Shown here one piece after another: positions 21,365 to 31,461 of a DNA stretch of 64,000 bases. Source of the stretch: Flaccisagitta enflata (Eukaryota > Chaetognatha > Sagittoidea > Aphragmophora); the NCBI GenBank assembly GCA_965153355.1, contig OZ231128.1, forward strand, positions 22,816,001 through 22,880,000. The letters are read 5' to 3'. Position numbers and translations under genes: made by a program. The notes below the pieces were generated by a model. The model was not told the origin of the DNA. It saw only the letters and a program-made list of their open reading frames with translations, and did not search any database. Every line of letters starts with the position of its first letter. Position 1 is the first letter of the stretch.

Positions 21365-23640
21365 CCATCATTTACAGGATATTTGAATTGGAGTGAGTTA
21401 TTGTAAACTTTTATAGCTGTTTAACTACTTGTCCAAAACTTTTGAAATTTTCTGTGTATGTTGGTAACATATTGCGGTTTTGTTATGCCAAACCTCTGTT
21501 TTAACTTCTTCAAAGTTGAGTGTTTGCAAAATGTTGGAAAAAGTGCATATATAGGGCAAAATAAACTTTTTTACTGTTTTTCCTTTAAAATGTTGTCTTT
21601 TTCTGTCAGAAATTTTTTAACAAATTCAGCTAAAACCCTATAGTCCAGTCTCTAAAAGGAATAAAAGAATAGATCTTGGCATCTTTGGAAGAAAGCCTGA
21701 AAATTTGCATACAGGGTCAGTTTTTCGTGCTGAAGAAGACTAGATGGGGTACATGTCTGATTTTTTAGTGTACCCCATGAAAAAACGCGTTTTTTTTCAA
21801 AAAGATAACTTTGAAGTTGCACTGACGCCAAACGAATTGACGGATTGCCACAAAATTTTAGGTGAAGAAAAATATGCCTTTTTTCTACTTGCATGCAAAA
21901 TTTCAGCCAAATCGGTTCAGTAGAAGCGGAGATATTGTTGTTTAAAGTCTAGGCCTATTTTCAAAAAAAGGGCTATGTTTCAATTTTTGGGTAAAATTTT
22001 GTTTTTTTGAGCTAGAAGTCTGATATTGGTTTTAAACATCTATTTTACCCCAATTTAGTCTAAAAACAAATGAGATTGAAAAAATTCCATGTTTTTCTTA
22101 TATTTTTGGCCAAAAAACCATAAAATTGAGTTTCAGAATTAGGGCTTGATTTTTGAAAAAGGCTAGTTCTAGGAAAATATTAAAATTATTGGCGGTCACT
22201 ATGGGAATCAATCGTCATCAAGTGTACCAACATATTCCCAAACTTTCAGAGGGGTACGTCAACCCAAAAGGACAAAAAAACATTTCAAAGTCTAAAGCAA
22301 AATTACCAAAATTTAGCATTTTTTTACCATCTGTGATGCACGAAAAAATTCAAAGTTTGAATAATGAGCTGAAATTTGGCTCAGATATGCCCCTTACATA
22401 TAGGGACTTGCATATAAAATTTTAGGCAAATTGCTTGAAGCGTTTGGCCCTAGCATAACCAAATGTCCTAGGAAATCCAAAAATGCAAGATTTTGGGATG
22501 TTTTTTTTTTAAACTTTGAAAAGATTTTTTGTCTCTTTGGGTTGACGTACCCCTCTGAAAGTTTGGGAATAAGTTGGTACACTTGATGACGATTGATTCC
22601 CAAAGTGAGCACAAATAATTTCAATATTTTCCTAGAACTAGCCCTTTTCAAAAATCAGGCCCAAATTCTGAAACTCAATTTTTTGTTTTTTTGGCCAAAA
22701 ATATAAAAAAAACATGGAATTTTTTCAATTTCTTTTGTTTTTACAGTAAATTGGGGTAAAATAGATGTTTAAAACGGGTATCAGACTTCTAGCTCAAAAA
22801 AACAAAATTTTACCCCAAAATTGAAACATAGCCCTTTTTTGGAAAATAGGCCTAGACTTTAAACAACAATATCTCCGCTTCTACTTGGCCGATTTGGCTG
22901 AAATTTTGCATGCAAGTAGAAAAAAGGCATATTTTTTGTCACCTAAAATTTTATAGTCATCGGTCAATTAGTTTAGCGTCAGCATAACTTCAAAAAATTT
23001 TTTTTGAAAAAATGCATTTTTTCATGGGGTCCACTAAAAATTCCAATGTGGACCCCGTGTAGTCTTGTTCAGCACAAAAAACTGACCCCGTATGCAAATT
23101 TTCAGACCTTCTTCCAGATTCGCCGAGTCCTTTTCTTTAAATCCTGGACTACTAGGTAAAGTGTCAAATGAGAGAAAATTTATCATAGATTAAAAAATTG
23201 AATCATTTAAATCATTTTTTGGAAATTTGTGGTGATTTTTAAAGATTTGCAAGCTGTTTCGCATCAAAGATCATCCTAGATCAATCATGATCATAACAAA
23301 AATCTGTATTTCCTCAAAATTTCTGACAGAGCTAAAAGCTATGATGAATTTTCTATTATTTGATACCAATCCCAAGGTTCTAGCTCAATTCGTTAAAAGA
23401 TAGCAAGCAGATAATGACAGCTTCTTCAAAGAGCAAAAACAAAAAGTGATTTGGCCTCTAAAGTGAGTTTGTGTTTACACTTCCCCCACTTTCTCGTATC
23501 CTATAATCAAAAATGAGGTTTAGAATAACAAAACCGCAGCATATTACCAACATACACTGAAAATTAGAAAGGTTTTTGACAAGTAGTTTAGCAGCTATAA
23601 AGGTTTACAATAACTCACTTCGATTTAAAAACCCTGTATG
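21365..23640. mobile_element. Nested palindromic element F (copy 1) inside a larger inverted repeat
   Basis: The inner element (about 21642-23152) has ends TAGTCCAG / CTGGACTA. Its arms of about 700 bp share CATACAGGGTCAGTTTTTCG and GTGTACCAACATATTCCC and their mirrors. Outside it, 21370-21500 (GAGTTATTGTAAACTTTTAT..) mirrors 23515-23635, so the inner element lies in an outer inverted repeat. Frames conserved between the arms (such as SSRKILKL) follow from arm identity and are not taken as genes. Confidence 0.8.
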
Positions 23641-24295
23641 TCAATCTATCTTTCACTATATAGTCAATCTAAAAGAACCAAGTTTGTAAGAACGTTATGC
23701 TTGGCTCTAAAAAGATGAACATTGTATATATTAGTAGCTATCTCTATCTCATATGCAAAGCTTTATCAAAAACTGACGTTCTCATAGAAATTGAGTATAC
23801 TATCTTTGCGGAAAGAAACGCGACAGTTACTTTAAGTAGCATCAACATTGGAAGAGTGCTGCATGCTACTCTAAATAACTAAATAAAGCTACTAACTTCT
23901 ACCTGGTCTCATTCTAAACATTTATTACACACCTTTAAAATGAAATCAATCTGGGGTCTATAGCTTGCAAGTTTGAATGAAGATAAATCAAGGGACTGAC
24001 AGTGAATTGGAAAGAAAAAAACTTGTAATTGAAATGGAGCCTCGAAGCGTCATTAGCAGAGTTAAAACTCTTTTAATTAGTTTCGGTGCCTCACGCTCCC
24101 TCACCGTCCTAGCACAGGTATGGGAAGGGTTGATTGAAGACTAAAAGGAAAAACAACATACTGAATGTATATACAGAGACCGTATAAAATCTAATTTAGA
24201 TACTAAGGCCATGTTGAGGTGTTTAAGTGCATATATAAATAAAGCTCTGTGAGTAAAAAATTTGTGCATCCTGTAAATGGCCTTTCGAGTTTGAT
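23641..24295. other. AT-rich stretch, no gene seen
   Basis: It contains the recurrent repeat phrase AAATCAATCTGGGGTCTATA near 23945. No supported gene. Confidence 0.4.
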
Positions 24296-24331
24296 CGACA
24301 GACAAACCGACAGACGGACAGACGGGCACAT

Positions 24332-24365
<34 letters not shown>

Positions 24366-25062
24366 GCACGCAGACAGACGGACACACGCAGATAGACAAA
24401 CCAATAGAGAGAAAGACGTGGCACAAACTGAGACACGGTCAGACAGACAGACAGACAGGTACACACACAGACGGACACACGGCTATAGACAAACCAACAG
24501 AGAGAAAGACATGGCACTAACTGTGACACGGCCAGACAGACAGACAGGTACACACACAGAAGAACATACGCATATAGACAACCCGACAGAGAGAAAGACG
24601 TGGCACAAACTGTGACATGGCCAGACAGACAGACAGGTACACACACAGACGGACACACTCATATAGACAAACCGACAGAGAGAAAGGCATGGCACTAACT
24701 GTGACATGGCCTGACAGACAGACAGGTACACACACAGAAGAACATACGCATATAGACAACCCGACAGAGAGAAAGACGCGGCACAAACTGTGACATGGCC
24801 AGACAGACAGACAGGTACACACACAGACGGACACACTCATATAGACAAACCGACAGAGAGAAAGACGTGGCACAAACTGTGACATGGCCAGACAGACAGA
24901 CAGGTACACACACAGACGGACACACGCATATAGACAAACCGACCGAGAGAAAGGCATGGCACTAACTGTGACACGGCCTGACAGACAGACAGGTACACAC
25001 ACAGACGGACACACGCATATAGACCAACCGACAGAGAGAAAGACGTGGCACAACTGTGGCAC
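24296..25062. repeat. 89-bp minisatellite with (GACA)n blocks
   Basis: About 7.5 units of 88-93 bp. Each has GACAGACAGACAGGTACACA, then a GGACACACGCATATAGACAAA-like segment shortened or varied between units, then AGAGAGAAAGACGTGGCAC. The six-frame cysteine-rich peptides are artefacts of the repeat. It lies downstream of a minus-strand family A head (25650-25738) and may be that element's tandem core. Confidence 0.9.
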
Positions 25063-25188
25063 GTCCAGGCAGAGAGGGCCTGAGTGTTCTGCGCAAGACT
25101 TGACTGGTCGCCGCCAAAGGAAAGCCTCGCACCCTTTTCAAAAACATCTGTTCTGTGCTTGAGCAACATTTGTTTTCAGTCGTGATAA

Positions 25189-25525
<337 letters not shown>

Positions 25526-25649
25526 TAAGACAGTCAAGCAGGCAGAAAACAAGGTTGTATACAGTATACACTTCCCCTCAGTCGCGGACGGCCGTGCACT
25601 GCCCACTGGGCAGGATCTAAAAAGGTCGAAAAACAACTTTGCAACCGAC

Positions 25650-25738
25650 CGTCCAACCTACCAAGTGACCAACCAATAGACCAACCGACCGACCGACCGA
25701 CACGACAAGTTCTAAAGTCGCGTGTCCGCGACTAAAAA
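25650..25738 (-). mobile_element. Family A head, minus strand
   Basis: GACCGACCGACCGACACGAC followed by AAAGTCGCGTGTCCGCGACT is the reverse complement of a family A head. Confidence 0.65.
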
Positions 25739-25867
25739 GACAGAAAGGCGGTAAAAGAGCGTTAAAGGCTGTGGCGCGACGCCTTCAAAGATGAGAAGTT
25801 GAGAGTGGCTCTAGAGAAGAAAAAAAAGCTGATAAGGTAGGTAATGGAGCCTCATACTGAAAACAGA

Positions 25868-26283
25868 AACTGTGGTCACGGTGGTGGGAATGATAGTGAA
25901 AAACTTTGGTGAAAGTGGTGGGAATGATAGTGAGAAACTGTGGTGACAGTGGTGGGAATGATAGTGAGAAACTGTGGTGACGGTGGTGGGAATGATAGTG
26001 AGCAACTGTGGTCACGGTAGTGGGAATGATAGTGAGAAACTGTGGTCACGGTGGTGGGAATGATAGTGAGAAACTGTGGTCATGGTGGTGGGAATGATAG
26101 TGAGAAACTTTGGTGACAGTGGTGGGAATGATAGTGAGAAACTTTGGTGACGGTGGTAGGAATGATGGTAAAAAATTTGGTGACAGTGGTGGGAATGATA
26201 GTGAGAAACTTTGGTGACGCTGGTAGGAATGATGGTGAGAAACTTTGGTGACAGTGGTGGGAATGATAGTGATAATGTGGCGT
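25868..26283. repeat. 33-bp minisatellite
   Basis: About twelve units of GTGGGAATGATAGTGAGAAA plus CTGTGGTGACGGTG with small variants. Confidence 0.92.
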
Positions 26284-26289
26284 TGGCAA

Positions 26290-27000
26290 AACTGGCGGTT
26301 GTGGTGCGTCAAAAAAGGTGGTGTTGAATTCGAGGTGGCAGTGTGGTAATGGTACTTGTTGCGGAGATGGCGATCGTTGAGTGGAGTAATGTCATGGCGG
26401 TCGATGATTAAGGTGTGGTAGAAAAGATAATGATTTTTTTTCTTTTTTTTTCTTTTTGAAAACGGCATTTTTTATTAACAGCACGAATTTAAAAAAGAGC
26501 AAAGTATAACTAAAATACCCTTCAACTTTTGTTGGATGAGGCGATTTTTAAGATTTTCATGAGTGCTTTTATTCTAGAACAATCCCTGCTTATTATCACA
26601 AACTGGACTGTCGACTTGACAGTGTCAAGTAAAAGCCTTTTACATCAAAACGCGTCTTTTTATGCGGGACTGCAAAAGCAAATTTGGCAATGATCTAAAT
26701 CAGTTTCTTTTCTCTCAATGAATGAGGACGCATCTATTGCACATCTCTCGGCCTTGTTTGAGATACTATGCCTAAATCAACCATTTTCTCATCCATTTCC
26801 AATCATCCAAACCAATTATCACGTTCAATATTTTCCTCAGATAAAGGCTGACATACTAAATCTGACAAAATTCTTATTATGACCGAGAATCAGGATTCAT
26901 GATTAAGTTGTTAGTTGTCAAAGGTTAGTCTTGCTTTTAGCATCTACCGTCTAGATGGTGGGTGAAGTTAAGTCAAAAGTTTGAGAGAAAAATCAAAATT
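26290..27000. other. Intergenic stretch, no gene seen
   Basis: GT-rich sequence continuing from the minisatellite, a T-rich tract at 26428-26455 and AT-rich sequence. No supported gene. Confidence 0.4.
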
Positions 27001-27004
27001 GCCA

Positions 27005-27074
27005 GATCTCTCTCTCTGTCGCTCTGTCGCTCTGTATCTCTGTCTCTCTGTCTCTCTGTCTCTCTGTCTCTCTG

Positions 27075-27115
<41 letters not shown>

Positions 27116-27212
27116 CACTTGGTCCAGTCTAGTGCGTTGTGGCGCCACAGATGCAGATGATTACGAAAGCAATGGCAGAAACTCAGACAGTATTTTCTGA
27201 AAGGTTGTGACT

Positions 27213-27293
<81 letters not shown>
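27005..27293. repeat. (TCTG)n/(TC)n and (GA)n microsatellites
   Basis: A TCTG/TC tract at 27005-27112 and GA at 27217-27293, in opposite orientation about 100 bp apart, so they could pair as a hairpin. Confidence 0.93.
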
Positions 27294-27296
<3 letters not shown>

Positions 27297-28000
27297 AGGG
27301 GGTTTGAAAAGTCTGTCTCTTCCCAAATAACGGCTATGTAACAGCCATCTTCTCATTTATCATGAAGAGATTATATCACAGATCTAAATGACTTTTTTTC
27401 CTGTCCCGAGCTCCAAGATTATTAATGAATAGAGATTTGGCTAACTAATCCCAGGATTTTTTGTAATGGCCATGTTCATCATAGCCTTCATTTTTCATGG
27501 GTTTAAGTTGTATGTGCATTGATTCGACGAGTACTCGCGCCATTTCTATCTGGCTTTCTAGCAGAAGATACAGTAGATGTCGTCTATACTTGGAAATATG
27601 GGGGCCCTTCTATCCTGAATACCATTTATGAAAGTTGGACAACATTACTATCTAGAACAAAAGTATATCGGCCAGACATACAGATTTTTGCAAGCTTCCG
27701 GGGAGCACAAATTTCCCCTATAAACTTTCCGACACACCAGCAAATCATGCTGTGTTCAACAGCTTTTGGAATTGTAGATAACTGCTAGAATGACACTGCT
27801 CATTCCCTTGAGAAGATACCGGCCATATCACAAACTTAAAAGGGATATAAAAGGTAAATTGATATCATATTCTACCACTGTCAAATGTGCCCAAGGGCCA
27901 AAGCAATCATGAGGCACTAATAAGAGAGGATAAGCGGATTAGGGATAATATGAAGAAAAGAAATAATAAACAAACAAAACTTCTCTTTTATCTTTATCTC
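27294..28000. other. Repeat-derived sequence with a short open frame, not called as a gene
   Basis: The open frame at 27519-27788 includes AGATGTCGTCTATACTTGG. That phrase recurs in inverted or diverged form at 7.53 and 29.88 kb, so the frame lies in an interspersed repeat. Confidence 0.5.
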
Positions 28001-28106
28001 TCTCTCTTTCTGTCTCTTCTTTTTTTTTCTTCCTTTCTTTCTTTCATTCTATAATATTTTTAGTTTTTCCTTCTTTCTTCTGTTCTTTCTCCTTCCCTCT
28101 ATTATT

Positions 28107-28117
28107 TTCTTTTTTTT

Positions 28118-28165
<48 letters not shown>

Positions 28166-28225
28166 TTTTTTTTCTTCTTTCTTTCTTTCTTTCTTTTTTT
28201 CTTTCTTTCTTCTTTTTTTCTTTTG
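28107..28225. repeat. (CTTT)n microsatellite
   Basis: A tetranucleotide repeat of about 120 bp with TTTT interruptions. Confidence 0.95.
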
Positions 28226-28970
28226 TCATCATTTTCCCTTGTTTCCCTCACAAGATTTTCCGACGTGCCTCTTGCCTTTCCGAGGAGCGGCGCTCCCCGC
28301 TCCTCCATAATGTTTATGTCTGATATCGGCAAGATCATTATCAGGCTGTTTATTCATCAAATGACTAGAAAAACCATAATTTGATCTTTGAGATTCTTTG
28401 TATGTATTATGTGAACAACAATAACGGCCTAAATCATCTTCATATGCTCTTGAAGAGATATTTTGAGAAAGGATGACGCAGTCTTCCCTCACACCTTCAG
28501 AGCAGAATTTTTTTTTATCCATATCAAACTATGCGCGATACCTTCTCCATAGCTGCTTACTTACCAACCATCTGATCTATAACTGAGTTTGGAGTGACCA
28601 TAGAAATGACAAGGCGATCCTATGGCATCACTTAGCAGCATTAAAGTCGGACAACAATCTTTAACTAACAAAAAATAACACTTGGCCAAGTACCAAGAGC
28701 GACAAGAAATAGAATATAATTTTCAGCTTTTTTCATTTGAAGTAGCTCTCTTATTTTACCTGTCATTTCTTAACGAATTGAGCTACAAGAACGCGGTTGG
28801 TGGCATTAGATCAGAAATTTGATGTAGTTTCAGAGTCTCACTGATTTTTATATGATTTTTTTGTTTTTAGCAGAGACATGACCTAAAACGCTCGCCGATA
28901 TATATATGTTCTAGATAGTACTACTCAAGAATATCTAAAATAATGCAATTGTATGGAAACTGTGTGTGTA
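28226..28970. other. AT-rich stretch, no gene seen
   Basis: Around 28800-28920 it shares a diverged, inverted copy with 62.63-62.71 kb (ATTTTTATATGA, TATGTTCTAGATAGTA). It is part of an interspersed repeat. Confidence 0.45.
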
Positions 28971-29570
28971 CTATCTAGGAAATAAGTTTGGAAACACCTT
29001 CAAAGAGACATAACTTGACTTCCTGTTGAGATAACTAAACAAAATTCATGAGCATTTTAAACTACATCAAATAATCTACAATCTGAGCTCAATCTCGTTT
29101 CTGTGCATCAAACCGTTTAGAAATGCCAGTAGTTTGAAGTTGATCATATACTTTCAAAAATGGCAAAAATAGTAGGAATTCTTTTTTCTTCTTCCCTTCC
29201 ATCTTTGAAATGCTCTCAAATCTATTCAAAATGAGATATAAACATGCGGATTGCACCACTGGTTAGCTCTTGAGCCCTAGTTTTATAATTTCATGGATTT
29301 TTAATCAGATTTCAAGAGGGAAGTAGCCTAATTTTACTGCCAAAATGACCAGAATTCACTATGTTTACCACAATAATTTCTGAGTTGTGATATACAAACT
29401 AAACTTGCGGTCCCTAAACTGGATTGAAGATTGTTTTTCTCTTTTGTTCCAGTTAATATAAATATAAGAATAATCAAAAATGATCAGGTACAAGATTTTT
29501 GAGCACATGAAGGGAGAAAAGTACCATCAACCCTAAGTGTTTCCAAACTTTTTTCCTAGATAGTATAATG
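28971..29570. mobile_element. Fold-back element with about 30-bp ends
   Basis: ACTATCTAGGAAATAAGTTT..GGAAACACC mirrors GTGTTTCCAAACTTTTTTCC..TAGATAGT. The interior is AT-rich and carries the recurrent GAGCTCAATCTCGTTT phrase. No ORF. Confidence 0.75.
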
Positions 29571-29667
29571 ATTATGTTCTATAGGGTTGACAATGAGGTA
29601 TGGCAGCTCTGTGGATAGAAAATTCTCTTGAATAAACAAAATCAAATTCACTCACAATGAACAGCTG

Positions 29668-29757
29668 CCGGAACTGGTCTAGTAGATAACACGTTTCACT
29701 TTATCATGACCAATTTATTTAAAGGTTCTAGGTTCGAATCCCGAGCTGGTTTTGCAA
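29668..29757 (+). repeat. tRNA-derived (SINE-like) remnant
   Basis: A consensus B box GGTTCGAATCC (about 29731-29741) with an A-box-like TGGTCTAGTAGATAA about 50 bp upstream. The acceptor stem is not convincing. The 3' side (CGAGCTGGTTTTGCAAATC) matches the remnant at 7.1 kb, so a dispersed tRNA-derived repeat is more likely than a working tRNA. Confidence 0.5.
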
Positions 29758-30009
29758 ATCAAGGGAATAATCAAATAGATGAAGCTGAAATTTTGCAAAA
29801 AAAATGATTAATCCTATAGTTTTATATTAAAATTTTTTTTTCCTAACGAGCTCCCCCGTATTTCCAAGTCTAGACGACATCTACTGTAGAAAAAAAAGAG
29901 CAGGCAAACATCAAAATGATAACAGTCAGGTCAAAAACACAACAAGTCTAGTGATCATGTAGCTTATTTTCAATTGAAGTTCAAAAAAAAAAAAAAAAAG
30001 AGATGGAAA

Positions 30010-30205
30010 TAGTAAGCTAGGAAAGCAATTGTTTTCTAGAAAATAGATAAAATTAGCTAGAAAAAGCTAGATTTCTTCAACAAAATTGCTAGAATTAGCT
30101 AGAAATAGCTAGATTCGCTAGGTGTCTCAAAGAAAATCGCTAGATAATTTACTAGTCGCTAGATGGCAAAAAGTTGCCGCGAGAAGGCCCCGAGATTCGC
30201 TAGAA
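30010..30205. repeat. CTAG-rich cluster
   Basis: About a dozen CTAG tetramers lie within 200 bp (AAATAGCTAGATTCGCTAGG, TCGCTAGATAATTTACTAG and others). Confidence 0.6.
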
Positions 30206-31170
30206 ATAGCGACAAAATCGCCAGTTTCCCAGCAGAGTAATAACACCGCGACGATTTGTCATTTGATTGATTGGGTCATTTATGCTCGACCCTCGATTCC
30301 CACTTCACAGTAAGCAAGCGCGTCACGTCCCTTCTATGAAGAATAGACTGCGATGAGCTGTTAAAAAAGCTTGCTCCATTCCAATGGTTACGATTTATTT
30401 GAAAAACTAATAAAAGCATTGCATGCATCTGTTTTTACAAAACTTCACAACAAATAAAACCAGTATGATCGTTTTGCACATGGAAAGTGTCGATATTATC
30501 TGTTTATTTTGTTTAAGCAACATGTTATTATTTGGCTTTTATTCCAATGGAGTAAAGATTAAATGTTTGTCAGTTCAAAAAACATTAGTCTTGAAACTGC
30601 ATTATGTAAATTAGATCATTGTTGATTAAACAACTTCCATCTTCATTAAACACAGGGTTGGTTAACAGGATTGAGACAGTTTTACATGTCGGAAAAGTCC
30701 AGGAGAAAATGTAAGTTACGAAGAAAGAAAAAAATGTATGCCTGTACTAAACTTAGTCATTGATATCCTGAACCATACTTTACTAGCAAAAATTCTATGA
30801 AATTTGAAGGTTTGACTTAACATATATCAAAACTAATTGGGAAGCTACACCTTAAATCTAATATTACTAAGTTACCTGTAAATAAAGTCTTTGTTCCGTT
30901 ATGCTTCGGCCAAATTTTATGCACACCCTGTTAGCATAGTACCTCAGTTACTAATTGAAGGCGTCGCTTACCATCCTGAGACGTATCATGCCTAAGGTTA
31001 GTGTTAACTAAACTGATTAAGCGGTGAAACAATGTTCGATGTTCATACCACCAACTTAAGTCATAGAAATAAAAAAAATTCTTGGATGTCCTTTTACATG
31101 GAGGTTTCTTGAGCCGTACAACTGAGTAGTTAACTCGACAATTGACAAATTCGCTGCATGTACATTAACG
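30206..31170. other. AT-rich stretch, no gene seen
   Basis: No recognised exon, RNA or repeat. It lies just beyond the stop codon of the minus-strand gene at 31462 and may include its 3' untranslated region. Confidence 0.4.
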
Positions 31171-31176
31171 CAAAAA

Positions 31177-31460
<284 letters not shown>

Positions 31461-31461
31461 T

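Noticed and set aside
22153-22651. Frames SSRKILKLLAVTMGINRHQV conserved on both arms of a palindrome
   Set aside because: The arms are inverted copies, so conservation between them is expected. There is no domain, and the related copy at 58 kb is disrupted.
24141-25062. Cysteine-rich frames (VCLSVCL-type) that look like a secreted repeat protein
   Set aside because: They are translations of GACA/CACA-rich minisatellite units, open in several frames on both strands.
29668-29757. A working tRNA gene
   Set aside because: The B box is good, but the A box is degenerate, no clear acceptor stem forms, and a related copy exists at 7.1 kb.
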